Source of the DNA: Gordonia asplenii
Lineage (GTDB): Bacteria; Actinomycetota; Actinomycetes; Mycobacteriales; Mycobacteriaceae
Direction of reading: 5' to 3'
NCBI RefSeq assembly: GCF_012933505.1
Contig: NZ_JABBNB010000008.1
Span: 1-64,000, forward strand
DNA length: 64,000 nucleotides
The notes under the pieces were generated by a model. That model saw only the letters and a list, made by a program, of their open reading frames with translations, had not been told where the DNA came from and made no database searches. The position numbers and the translations under genes were made by a program. Numbering within the stretch: the stretch's first letter is position 1; each line of letters starts with the position of its first letter. Shown piece after piece: positions 55,071 through 63,192 of this stretch.

Positions 55071-55431
55071 GTGGCTGGGTTGGTATTTCGTCTCGCTGCA
55101 CCTCGATACGCGACGCTCGCGGGCTCGCGTCGCTACTCGGCGAGCGGGAGGGGCTCGCGGTCGGGAGCCCCGCTTGCCGTCGCAGCCCCGCTGGCGGTCG
55201 TTACCCCTGCTCGCCGAGTAGCGCTACGAGCTTGCGAGTAGGGCGTATCGAGGTGCGGCGAGGCGATCTCGGCGGCGTGACGACAGTTCGGTTGCCGTCG
55301 AAATGCGTTGACTGAGTTGGCATTTGATATCACCGCACCTCGATACGCGAAACTCGCAAGCTCGTTTCGCTACTCGGTGAGCGGGAGGCGCGTCACCTTG
55401 TGGCTCGTTTCGCTACTCGGTGAGCGAGAAG
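55071..55431. repeat. Cluster of dispersed palindromic repeat arms
   Basis: Three or four arms of the family seen at 46959-47130. A right arm at 55071-55153 (CCTCGATACG, CTACTCGGCGAGCGGG) is followed by a left arm at 55202-55263 (CTCGCCGAGTAG, CGTATCGAGGTG). A second right arm lies at 55319-55390, then a partial one (CTACTCGGTGAGCG, 55405-55431). It fills most of the 473-bp gap between ferredoxin and reductase, where no gene is seen. Confidence 0.75.
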
Positions 55432-55497
55432 GGTGCGTTGCCGCGTGGCCGTCTCGCTGTTCGGTAAGCAGGACCCATCGCTACGAAAGGCACAACT

Positions 55498-56730
55498 ATG
55501 TCCATCGAGAATTTCGTCGTCGTCGGAGCTTCCCTCGCCGGACTCCGCGCGATCGAGGCCGCCCGCAAGGCGGGCTATGCCGGCGCCATCACTCTGATCG
55601 GCGCCGAAGACCATCTGCCCTACGACCGGCCGCCGCTGTCGAAAGCGTTCCTCGAGCCCGGCACCGAACTCGTCGACATTCCCTTCTTCCGGGCCGAAGA
55701 CACTCTCCGCGATGAGCTGGGTGTCGATCTCGTACTCGGCTATCCCGCAACGGGATTGGATACCGACGCTCGGGTCGTCCGGGTGGGCGAGCGCGAGGTG
55801 CCCTACGACGTGCTCATCATCGCCACCGGCTCGACGCCGCGCGTGATCCCGGGTACCGAAGGGCTCGACGGCGTGCACGCATTGCGCACACTCGACGATG
55901 CGATCGCGGTCCGTGAAGCATTGATCGGCGGGGCTCGGACCGTCGTCATCGGCGCCGGCTTCATCGGATCGGAGGTGGCGTCGGGCGCGAAGAAGCGAGG
56001 TGTCGAGGTGACTGTCCTCGAAGCCCTGCCGACTCCGCTGGTCCGCGCCACCGGGGAAGCAATGGGACAGGCCATCGCGTCACTGCACGAGCGCAACGGG
56101 ACCACCCTGCGATGTGGAACTGGTGTGTCGAGTTTAGAAGGCGATGGACGAGTGGAACGCGTCGTTCTCAGCGACGGTTCGGTCGTAGACGCCGACTTGG
56201 TCGTCGTCGGCATTGGAGTAGTGCCGGCAACCGAATGGCTTGTGGGCAGCGGGATTTCTGTGGACAACGGCGTCGTCTGCGACGAGACGCTATGGACCGG
56301 TGTGCCCGGTGTCTACGCCGCGGGCGACGTCGCGAACTGGCTCAATCCGGTTTTCGGGGAGCGGCAACGAATGGAGAACTGGACCGCGGCCGCAGAACAG
56401 GGCGCAGCGGCGGCAAGAAACGCGCTGGACCCGAAGAACGCGAAACCGTATGGAACGGTGCCGTACTTCTGGTCGGACTGGTACGACGTGCGGATCCAGT
56501 TCGTCGGCTCGCCGGACGCCGACGAGGTGGTCGTGGTCGATGGAGATCCCGACGTTGGCGGGCGTTGGGTTGCCCTGTATCGCCGCGGTGACCGCTTGAT
56601 CGGTGCGCTCACAGTGAACGGGCAGTCGGTGATCATGAAATATCGCGTGATGATTAGCAGGGGCAAGTCCTGGGAAGAGGCGCTGGAATTCGCCCGGGCG
56701 CGCACGGCGAAAGTCGCTGCGGTCTCATAG
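55498..56730 (+). CDS. NAD(P)H-ferredoxin reductase (FAD)
   Basis: A 410-residue ferredoxin reductase of the oxygenase-coupled class. FAD motif VVGASLAGLRAIEAARKAG, DRPPLSKAFL, NAD motif VIGAGFIGSEVASGAKKRG and the second FAD motif VYAAGDVANW. The C-terminal domain (WSDWYDVRIQFVG) is typical. It passes electrons to the ferredoxin upstream and from there to an oxygenase. RBS AAAGG precedes its ATG. Confidence 0.93.
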   Translation: MSIENFVVVGASLAGLRAIEAARKAGYAGAITLIGAEDHLPYDRPPLSKAFLEPGTELVDIPFFRAEDTLRDELGVDLVLGYPATGLDTDARVVRVGEREVPYDVLIIATGSTPRVIPGTEGLDGVHALRTLDDAIAVREALIGGARTVVIGAGFIGSEVASGAKKRGVEVTVLEALPTPLVRATGEAMGQAIASLHERNGTTLRCGTGVSSLEGDGRVERVVLSDGSVVDADLVVVGIGVVPATEWLVGSGISVDNGVVCDETLWTGVPGVYAAGDVANWLNPVFGERQRMENWTAAAEQGAAAARNALDPKNAKPYGTVPYFWSDWYDVRIQFVGSPDADEVVVVDGDPDVGGRWVALYRRGDRLIGALTVNGQSVIMKYRVMISRGKSWEEALEFARARTAKVAAVS

Positions 56731-56839
56731 CGGCGTTGCGCAACGTCAACAGGGGGCTGTCGCCGACGCTGACGCGAGTGCGCGAGAACCGCCGTCTGCG
56801 CGGGAAAGTGCTGTCAAGTGACGGCTGGGGCCGGCTCCT

Positions 56840-57581
56840 TCACCGCCGCTCGATGGTGTCGGCGACTGTCGACGGGACGAAACCGGGCACGAGGACGTGC
56901 GTTCCGTTGCCGAACCAATGGCCGGACGCCATCTGGACGCCACCCATGTGAAACAGCGGGGCGGCATGCAGAAGCCGCTGGGAGGTGTCGCAGCCCATGG
57001 CGCGCATCCCCACGCCGCCGGTCACTACGTTGTCGTGGCTGAGTAACGCACCCTTCGGGAAACCGGTCGTCCCGCCGGTGAACAGTATGCAGTCTCGATC
57101 CTGCCCGCTGTGGCCTGCATCGTCGATCGGGATCCCGTGGGCGACCAGATCACCGACGCGGATGCCGTTCGTGAGGTCGGCGTCGTCCAATGTGATCACG
57201 TGCCGGACGTCAGGGCATGCGGCCGTGATCGCGTCGACCCGATCACTGTAGGCGCTGTCGACGAGTAGCACCGTTGCTCCGACGTCGCGCAGCGAGTAGA
57301 TCATCTCGCTGATCGACCAGCGAGTATTGAATGGTGCTGGAATGGCGCCCAGCCACCACGCCGCCTGATAGTGCAACAAGAAGCGATCGGAGTTCATCGC
57401 GAGCGCGGAGATCCGGTCTCCGGGGCGAACACCGAGTTCGCGCAGCCCGCCCGCGACCGCGCGCACCGCGTCGAGAACTCTGCGTGAGGAGCTGCCGGTC
57501 GTGGTCAATAGTCGCGATTCCGTCAGGTTTCAGGCCAGCGGCGCGGGCGATCGGCTGCGTGAGGTGGGAGCCGCGCGCCAC
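56840..57581 (-). pseudogene. Acyl-CoA synthetase, frameshifted and 3'-truncated
   Basis: From the GTG at 57581 the frame reads ARGSHLTQPIARAAGLKPDG and IATIDHDRQL. It goes out of phase near 57500-57520, and the other frame carries on with RRVLDAVRAVAGGLRELGVR, the P-loop LFTGGTTGFPKGALLSHDN and LFHMGGVQMASG. It stops at 56840 after about 240 residues, leaving out the whole second half including the C-terminal lid. It cannot be an active ligase. It follows the NTF2-like gene directly. Confidence 0.78.
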
Positions 57582-57582
57582 G

Positions 57583-58032
57583 TCAGATCTCCACTCCGAT
57601 CTGGTTGATGAGATCGCGGACATCGTAGTAGTCGCGGTGATAGGCCACGAGGCCGGCGTCGTCCGATCGACACACCGCCACGCCGGGCACGGCGTACCGG
57701 CGGCCGGTGGCCGGGTGCAGAGCCTTGCCGAGTGAGAGCGGGCCGTCGGCGGTTCCGGACCAAATCCATTCCGCCGTGAAGTCGTTCCCGTCGACCACGA
57801 TAGATGTGAAGTCGACGTGCGTGTCACTGGAGAATCGGAGCATGTGTCGGAAGAATCGGGCCACATCCGACACTCCGGTGTACGTGTGGCCCATCCCGGT
57901 GTCGATGTAGATGCCGGTCTTGGCGAAGGCGGTGCGCAAGAGCGGCTCGTCGCCAGAGGACCATGCGGTGGTGTAGTGCTGGAGAAAACCTGGTTCGCCA
58001 GGACGTGGCGCGGGAGTGGTGGGTTCAGTCAT
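57583..58032 (-). CDS. NTF2/SnoaL-like protein
   Basis: A 149-residue SnoaL-like protein (FLQHYTTAWSSGDEPLLRTAFA, IYIDTGMGHTYTGVSDVARFF, then GVAVCRSDDAGLVAYHRDYYD). The fold supports isomerase or hydrolase functions, and no catalytic residue can be claimed. GGAGAG precedes the ATG. The stop lies 1 bp before the start of the broken ligase, so it formed an operon with it. Confidence 0.78.
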   Translation of the reverse strand: MTEPTTPAPRPGEPGFLQHYTTAWSSGDEPLLRTAFAKTGIYIDTGMGHTYTGVSDVARFFRHMLRFSSDTHVDFTSIVVDGNDFTAEWIWSGTADGPLSLGKALHPATGRRYAVPGVAVCRSDDAGLVAYHRDYYDVRDLINQIGVEI

Positions 58033-58053
58033 CGGGAATCTCTCCGTGTGGGG

Positions 58054-58067
58054 CCATTGGCCAATGG
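58054..58067. promoter_or_regulatory. Palindrome upstream of the SnoaL-like gene
   Basis: CCATTGGCCAATGG is a perfect 14-base palindrome 22 bp upstream of the ATG at 58032. It may be an operator; nothing links it to a given regulator. Confidence 0.3.
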
Positions 58068-58173
58068 GCGATTTGCCAGTTGGGCCGCCCGGGCTTCGCT
58101 GCCCGACATCGGGCTGGCGCCGGTCCGGGGGATCTCAATTCACGCCGTCGCGTGCTGCGGCGCTGGCCTATTC

Positions 58174-58185
58174 AGATTATAATCT
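58174..58185. promoter_or_regulatory. AT-rich palindrome AGATTATAATCT
   Basis: A perfect 12-base palindrome in an AT-rich stretch (58170-58200) of the 312-bp gap between the SnoaL-like gene and the TetR gene at 58345. TAATCT also occurs in the site upstream of the ligase at 59042, so the same TetR may bind both. The rest of this gap holds no gene I can support. Confidence 0.4.
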
Positions 58186-58344
58186 ATTATCAGTTCAAAA
58201 ATCTAAGTGCGTTGTGCTCCGGCGTTCGGTGCGGCCTGCAGACATGGACCTCCGGGTCGGCGTTTCGCGGCGGGGCTCCATCGCTCTACAGTCCAGTGTG
58301 CTGAGCGATGCTGGGGCATGCTGCGCTTCGGCTGGCCTATGTCG

Positions 58345-58929
58345 TCAACTCAAGGCGAAGTGGTGCCTGACTGCGGCGATGATCGATTCAAGGTTGCTCG
58401 TATCTGGCTGCCGGCGACCTAGGGTCGCGTTCATGGCGCCGAGCAGGAGAATCGCCGTCAGGCGATCTCCGTCGGTCGGGTTGGCATTGCCTCGTGACAC
58501 TGCGACCAGGTGGCGCCAGGTGTCGAAGTATCGCCTGGACTGGTCGAGCACACCTGAGGCGTCGGCGGCGGGCTGATCGATAACGCGCACAACAGCGGCT
58601 CCGATATCGTAGGACTCGTGGAGCACGTGCAAATGTGCTCCGATCGCCGCTGACAGAACGTCGCTGCCACTCGGTGTGGGCCCGAGTTCGGCTACCGCCT
58701 CGTCGATTCGCGCTGTGGCCAGCTCTACGGCGCCGCGCAACACTTCGGCGAGCAACTCATCTTTGGTCGCGAAGTGGAAGTACAAACTCCCTAACTTCAG
58801 GCCGGCGCCGGCCGCGACGTGCCGCAGGCTCGTTCCGTCGTAGCCTCGCCACGCGAACTCGCGGGCCGCCGAGTCGATGATGCGCTCTCGGGTGCGCATT
58901 GCCTTTGTGATCTGCTGCGGTTCTGCCAC
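58345..58929 (-). CDS. TetR-family repressor
   Basis: A 194-residue TetR protein from the GTG at 58929. The HTH is TSLRHVAAGAGLKLGSLYFHF followed by ATKDELLAEVL (the first segment given only in part as key residues). The ligand domain (LHVLHESYDIGAAVVRVIDQ) resembles that of fatty-acid-type regulators. An ATG at 58899 is a possible shorter start. Divergent from the ligase at 59042; the gap contains an inverted repeat (58985-59004). Confidence 0.85.
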   Translation of the reverse strand: MAEPQQITKAMRTRERIIDSAAREFAWRGYDGTSLRHVAAGAGLKLGSLYFHFATKDELLAEVLRGAVELATARIDEAVAELGPTPSGSDVLSAAIGAHLHVLHESYDIGAAVVRVIDQPAADASGVLDQSRRYFDTWRHLVAVSRGNANPTDGDRLTAILLLGAMNATLGRRQPDTSNLESIIAAVRHHFALS

Positions 58930-58984
58930 GCAGGCAGGATAGTCGAGCCGATGCGTTCGGACGAGAGCGGAGAGCTTGTTGCAA

Positions 58985-59004
58985 TTTCTAATCTGTGATA
59001 GAAA
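58985..59004. promoter_or_regulatory. Putative TetR operator
   Basis: TTTCTA-8-TAGAAA is a perfect inverted repeat in the AT-rich gap between the divergent TetR (start 58929) and ligase (start 59042) genes. The half-sites also occur in TTCTA-A-TAGAA before the TetR at 61139. Confidence 0.5.
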
Positions 59005-59041
59005 GACAAAATCGGACGGTCGATAGATTATGGAGATGACC

Positions 59042-60580
59042 ATGGCAGAGTCGTTGACTTCCCTGCTGAACGAACGGATTGCGCACAGCTCGGACAAGGT
59101 TGCGCTCCGGTTCGGCTCGAGCGCGCTGACCTGGGGTGAGATCGCAGCGCACGTGCGTGCCTTCGTGACCTCGCTCGACGAGTTGCCGATCGTCGCGCAG
59201 CGCAGAATGGTGTTCCTCGGTAAGAACAGCCCGGCCTGCTTTGTCGCCCTGTTCGGTTCCAGCATCGCTCGGCTGGTCTACGTTCCGGTGAACTGGCGAC
59301 TGGCCGCTGCCGAGATCGAATCTCTGTTGGACGACGTGGATCCGTGCCTGGTGGTAGTCGACCGGGAGTTTTCGGGCACTGTCGATCTATGGAATCGACG
59401 GCGAGCGGAGCGGGTGCCGGTGCAGTTTTCAGATTCACTGTGGGGGTCCGTGGTCGAGCCCGTGCGGTCGAGCCTTCCGATGCGTTCAGAATCGGTGGAC
59501 ATTGCCTTTCAGCTTTACACTTCGGGGACGACTGGCGAGCCCAAGGGGGCAATGTTCGATAACGGCCGGAACATTGTGACACTGACGACAGAAATTGCGC
59601 CGATGTGGGGATTTCGGCACGACGACGTCAGCCTCGCTTGTCTGCCGCTATTTCACATGGGAGGCCTTGCGTGGGCTATTGCGGGTGTCGCTTCCGACGT
59701 GACGACGGTGTTGGTGGCTGACTTTGATCCCGAAAGTCTGATCGATATTGGTGTTCGTGAGCGGGTGACGACGGCCTTCTTCGTACCGGCGATGATAACG
59801 GCCCTATTGGCGTTCGGAGAGCGCCTTAGCGAGCTCACTTATTTGCGTCGAATCACCTACTCGGGAGCACCGATTGCGCCAGCGGTGGTAGGTGACGCAA
59901 TGAAACTCATTGACTGCGAATTCGCGCAAATTTATGGTCTGACCGAGGCGACGGGGGCGTTTGCCCAACTGGACCCGGTCGATCATGATCCGCACGGCCC
60001 TCGTCGGCGATTGCTACTGTCCGCTGGCCGTCCGTATCCATGGGTGCAGGTGCGCGTTGTTGACCCGGTGACCGAAGCGGTGGTCCCGGACGGACAGCCG
60101 GGCGAGATCTGGATTCGTTCGAGTCAGACTCTTGTCGGCTATTTCGGAAAACCTGAAGAAACGCGCAGCGTGCTGACTCGTGATTCGTGGCTGAGGACCG
60201 GTGATATAGGACGGATAGAGGATGGGTATATCTTCTTGCTCGATCGCGCGAAGGACGTAATTATCAGTGGAGGTGAGAATGTCTATCCCGTGGAGATCGA
60301 AAAGGTGCTTGCCGGCTATGCTCCAGTCGCCGAAGCCGCGGTAATCGGCGTGCCGTCAGCGAAATGGGGTGAGACGGTGAAGGCGGTAGTGGTTGCGCGT
60401 TCCGGGTATATCGTCGATCCGGCCGAGTTAATCGCTTATACACGCTCGCAGCTAGCTTCTTTCAAGTGTCCGACGAGTGTCGACGTGGTTATGGATCTAC
60501 CGCGCACGGCAACCGGAAAGGTTCGTAAAGGCGAACTTCGGGAGCAGTACTGGTCGGAGTTAGACCGCAGGATCAATTGA
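59042..60580 (+). CDS. Acyl-CoA synthetase
   Basis: A 512-residue ANL ligase with LYTSGTTGEPKGAMF, QIYGLTEATGAFAQ, YIFLLDRAKDVIISGGENVYP and PRTATGKVRKGEL. I take the ATG at 59042, which has GGAG eight bases before it; an ATG at 59030 is possible. Its codon use is less GC-rich than that of its neighbours, which may show recent transfer. It is followed by an NTF2-like gene. Confidence 0.9.
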   Translation: MAESLTSLLNERIAHSSDKVALRFGSSALTWGEIAAHVRAFVTSLDELPIVAQRRMVFLGKNSPACFVALFGSSIARLVYVPVNWRLAAAEIESLLDDVDPCLVVVDREFSGTVDLWNRRRAERVPVQFSDSLWGSVVEPVRSSLPMRSESVDIAFQLYTSGTTGEPKGAMFDNGRNIVTLTTEIAPMWGFRHDDVSLACLPLFHMGGLAWAIAGVASDVTTVLVADFDPESLIDIGVRERVTTAFFVPAMITALLAFGERLSELTYLRRITYSGAPIAPAVVGDAMKLIDCEFAQIYGLTEATGAFAQLDPVDHDPHGPRRRLLLSAGRPYPWVQVRVVDPVTEAVVPDGQPGEIWIRSSQTLVGYFGKPEETRSVLTRDSWLRTGDIGRIEDGYIFLLDRAKDVIISGGENVYPVEIEKVLAGYAPVAEAAVIGVPSAKWGETVKAVVVARSGYIVDPAELIAYTRSQLASFKCPTSVDVVMDLPRTATGKVRKGELREQYWSELDRRIN

Positions 60581-60615
60581 TCTCGCTAGGGAATGAAAAT
60601 TATGAAAGGGATGAT

Positions 60616-61092
60616 ATGACGAATTCGCCTTCTGTGGACGTCGGTGTCTTAGATCGGGAGTTTGCTGTTGCTTGGTATCGTAAGTGGATCGATGCATGGA
60701 ATACCCACGACTTCGAGGGGGTGAAGAATATTGTGACCGAGGATTTCGTTCTGGACAGCCCGACTACAAGGCATACCAACTGGGAGGTCCGAGGGCAACA
60801 AGCCATGAGCGACTACTTGAGATATGTTCTCCGTGCCTACCCAGATCTAATCTGGGAAGTGACAGCGCCGCCGATGTTCAGCGATGAGACACGCACTGCG
60901 GCATTCAGCTGGCGCGGTACCGGGCATTTCACTGGAGTCCTTGATCCTCCGGGAGTGCCCGGCACTGGAAAACCATTCGCGTTCGCCGGCCTAGAGGTCT
61001 TCTCATTTCGGGGCGATCGCGCCTGTCATCTGAATGCGGTCTACGATCTGATCGGCCTGACCAAGCAGACCGGGATCTATCGACGCTGTTAG
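60616..61092 (+). CDS. NTF2/SnoaL-like protein
   Basis: A 158-residue SnoaL-type protein (YRKWIDAWNTHDFEGVKNIVTEDF is the opening helix pair, key residues WNTHD; then MSDYLRYVLRAYPDLIWEV and GHFTGVLDPPGVPGTGKPF). The order suggests a polyketide-cyclase-like ester-binding pocket. AAAGGG lies upstream of the ATG at 60616. It follows the ligase by 35 bp and ends at a convergent hairpin. Confidence 0.82.
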   Translation: MTNSPSVDVGVLDREFAVAWYRKWIDAWNTHDFEGVKNIVTEDFVLDSPTTRHTNWEVRGQQAMSDYLRYVLRAYPDLIWEVTAPPMFSDETRTAAFSWRGTGHFTGVLDPPGVPGTGKPFAFAGLEVFSFRGDRACHLNAVYDLIGLTKQTGIYRRC

Positions 61093-61099
61093 ATTTCGA

Positions 61100-61129
61100 G
61101 ATCCGCGTCGGCACCCGCCGTCGCGGATC
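61100..61129. terminator. Stem-loop between convergent genes
   Basis: GATCCGCG (61100-61107) pairs perfectly with CGCGGATC (61122-61129), with an inner CGG/CCG pairing. It fills the 46-bp gap between converging genes and is a likely shared terminator. Confidence 0.55.
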
Positions 61130-61138
61130 GCTGGCATC

Positions 61139-61777
61139 TCATTCCGGCTGCAGCGCACTGCGTACGAACCCCTGGGCGTTCTGGACCACCTTCTCGACAC
61201 TTCCGCGGCGAGGACTCCACCACTCTGCAGCCCAGTTCAACGACCCGAGCACGAGCATCTGCGCGATATAGAGGTCAAGGTCCTGCCGGATCGCCCCTTC
61301 GTCGTACGCGGCGCGCACCAGGCCCTGCCAGATCTTGCCGTACTTCTTCTCCTCGGCGATCTGGCGTTTGCGAATGTGTTCCGGAATCTGACCGGCGTTT
61401 CGGATCGACGCGGTCGTGTACGCGGAGATCTCCAACTCGTGGCGTAAGTGTGCCTCGACGGCAACGAGGATGCGTTCGAGCGGATCCGTGCCGTCGGGAA
61501 GCTCGGTGATGATCGCGTTGACGTGCTGTCGCATGTCGGCGATCCCCGCCCACATGACCTCTTCGATGAGGTCTTCGCGGGAGTTGAAATAGTAGTAGAT
61601 CGCGGGCGCCTGAAGCTCCGCGGCTTCGGCGACGTCGGTCAGGCGCATGCCGGCATAACCCTTGCGACTGAGCACCGTTGCGGCGGCATCCAGGATCCGG
61701 GCACGCGTTCGCTCCGACTTGGAGGCTGCTGCGGCGCCGCCCTCGATGGCGGCGGACTGGCGCTTACGTGGAGGCAT
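61139..61777 (-). CDS. TetR-family repressor, paralogue of 36392-37033
   Basis: A 212-residue TetR regulator. A basic arm (PPRKRQSAAIEGG, SERTRARIL) precedes the HTH (LTDVAEAAELQAPAIYYYFNS). The ligand domain ends with VLGSLNWAAEWWSPRR, very like the TetR at 36392, so they probably sense related CoA esters. TTCTA-A-TAGAA upstream (61787-61797) may be its own operator. Confidence 0.88.
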   Translation of the reverse strand: MPPRKRQSAAIEGGAAAASKSERTRARILDAAATVLSRKGYAGMRLTDVAEAAELQAPAIYYYFNSREDLIEEVMWAGIADMRQHVNAIITELPDGTDPLERILVAVEAHLRHELEISAYTTASIRNAGQIPEHIRKRQIAEEKKYGKIWQGLVRAAYDEGAIRQDLDLYIAQMLVLGSLNWAAEWWSPRRGSVEKVVQNAQGFVRSALQPE

Positions 61778-61786
61778 GGCTACAGA

Positions 61787-61797
61787 TTCTAATAGAA
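61787..61797. promoter_or_regulatory. Putative autoregulatory operator
   Basis: TTCTA-A-TAGAA is a perfect palindrome 10 bp upstream of the TetR ATG. TAGAATC read on the minus strand also occurs at 36379-36384 and onward in site 3 of the paralogous TetR, consistent with related DNA recognition. Confidence 0.42.
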
Positions 61798-61900
61798 CGT
61801 TAAATGCGCGCGTCGCACCCGTTCCCGAGCGGAAGGGCGGCGAAGGACTGCGGTGACGGTGGTCGGTGCATGCATCGAATCAACCCGACGTCGAAACCAG

Positions 61901-62458
61901 TCAGGGTCGCTCGTCAGGTGCCAGTGCCGAGGTGATGAGGGCATTTAGCGCCCATCGCAAAGCTTCGATGTCTGCGACGCCGCCGGCTTGTTCGTGTCCG
62001 ATTAGCAGGTATAGGGCTGAAACGGCGCGTCGGCGCGCCGCGTCCTCGGGCAGAGACAACTCTCGGAAGGTTTCGATGACGATCTGCAGACGCTCGAGGT
62101 CGACGCTGCGTTGCATTACGGCGACTTCGCGGTCGGTTGTGCTCCATACGCGGATCGCCGATTCTGCGCTGTGCGGAAGGTTGGATGCGGTGTTCAGGAG
62201 AAGCTGCAGTCGCGCGAGAGGATCGGATTCCTGCGATACAAGTGCAATGAGTCGAGTGGTGCGGTCGGTATGCCAGTGCTCGAGGAATCTGGTGGTGAAA
62301 TCTCGCCAGTTCTTGAAGTTGTGATAGAAGCCGCCGGTGGTCACGCCGACACGCTCGCATAGTTGCGCCAGCTTGAGGCCCGCGTATCCGTCTTCAGCCA
62401 GGATTGTGTAGGCGGCAGCGAAGTATGCGGTTGTCGACCTATCGGGTCGGACTGGCAT
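61901..62458 (-). CDS. TetR-family regulator
   Basis: A 185-residue TetR regulator from the ATG at 62458, which has AGGAGG upstream. The HTH is LKLAQLCERVGVTTGGFYHNF, given here by its key VGVTTGGFYHNF. The ligand domain (ALYLLIGHEQAGGVADIEALR) is unassigned. Divergent from the SCP2-like/FadD operon across 287 bp that contains the inverted repeat at 62654-62669. Confidence 0.86.
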   Translation of the reverse strand: MPVRPDRSTTAYFAAAYTILAEDGYAGLKLAQLCERVGVTTGGFYHNFKNWRDFTTRFLEHWHTDRTTRLIALVSQESDPLARLQLLLNTASNLPHSAESAIRVWSTTDREVAVMQRSVDLERLQIVIETFRELSLPEDAARRRAVSALYLLIGHEQAGGVADIEALRWALNALITSALAPDERP

Positions 62459-62653
62459 ATCGGCCTCCTGACGGGAGTCAGCATAACTCGAGATACGCCC
62501 AGGGAGTCGTGTCGTCGGCGGGAATGTCATGCGGCACTGGTGGGGGCCTGGCGAGAACTTGCAGGTCACGATACCTCTTGACGAGAGTTTCGAATCAATA
62601 TTTAAAAATCTCTCGACAAGCCGGATGCCTGACGGTAGGCTCCGACCAGGTTG

Positions 62654-62669
62654 CATAAGAAAACTTATG
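62654..62669. promoter_or_regulatory. Putative TetR operator before the SCP2-like gene
   Basis: CATAAG-AAAA-CTTATG is a perfect 6-4-6 inverted repeat, 77 bp upstream of the SCP2-like start. The divergent TetR is the likely ligand. No gene is seen in the rest of 62459-62745. Confidence 0.48.
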
Positions 62670-62745
62670 TTTGCCGGACAGCCTCACCGACGCGTCGCCA
62701 GAGCTGGAGTGAACTGGTGTAACTGTCACATTTGGAAGGATGACC

Positions 62746-63147
62746 ATGGGATTCAAGGATGCGGACGAAGTTCGGAAGTACCTGGGCGGCATCTTCGAGT
62801 CGGCGTTCGCCGACCCGGAGATCGGCGACAAGCTGCGCAACACGGGGATCGTGCTCAAGACCGTCTACACGGAGCCGGATGCCGCGTTGGTGATCGACGC
62901 GCGCAAGGGCACAGTCACCTCCTCGGATGGAACCGAAGAGGTCTCGGCGCAGATGTCGATGAGCGCTGACACGGGCAACGCGTACTGGCAGGGCAAGGTC
63001 AACCTTCCACTGGCGATGGCAAAGAGCCGAATCAAAGTCGACGGAAATGTCGCGAGCCTGCTTAAGCTCGCCCCGCTGGGCAAGAAGTTGTATCCCGCTT
63101 ACATCGAGGCGCTCAAGGCCGACGGCCGCGACGACCTGCTCGCCTGA
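62746..63147 (+). CDS. SCP2-like sterol/lipid-carrier protein
   Basis: A 133-residue SCP2-like protein (FESAFADPEIGDKLRNTGIVLK, YTEPDAALVIDARKG, YWQGKVNLPLAMAKSRIKVDG and, near the end, LAPLGKKLYPAYIEAL). SCP2-type carriers hold hydrophobic acyl-CoAs or sterols. The ATG at 62746 is chosen because GGAAGG directly abuts the ATG at 62740. It begins an operon with the ligase that follows by 45 bp, which suggests a bulky hydrophobic substrate. Confidence 0.86.
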   Translation: MGFKDADEVRKYLGGIFESAFADPEIGDKLRNTGIVLKTVYTEPDAALVIDARKGTVTSSDGTEEVSAQMSMSADTGNAYWQGKVNLPLAMAKSRIKVDGNVASLLKLAPLGKKLYPAYIEALKADGRDDLLA

Positions 63148-63192
63148 CTACGGCCGTCGCCGCCACACCACCTAAGAGGGGAACTGGAGATC

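Noticed and set aside
55071..55431. CRISPR array
   Set aside because: The repeats are inverted arms of unequal spacing without unique spacers of constant length, and no cas genes are near.
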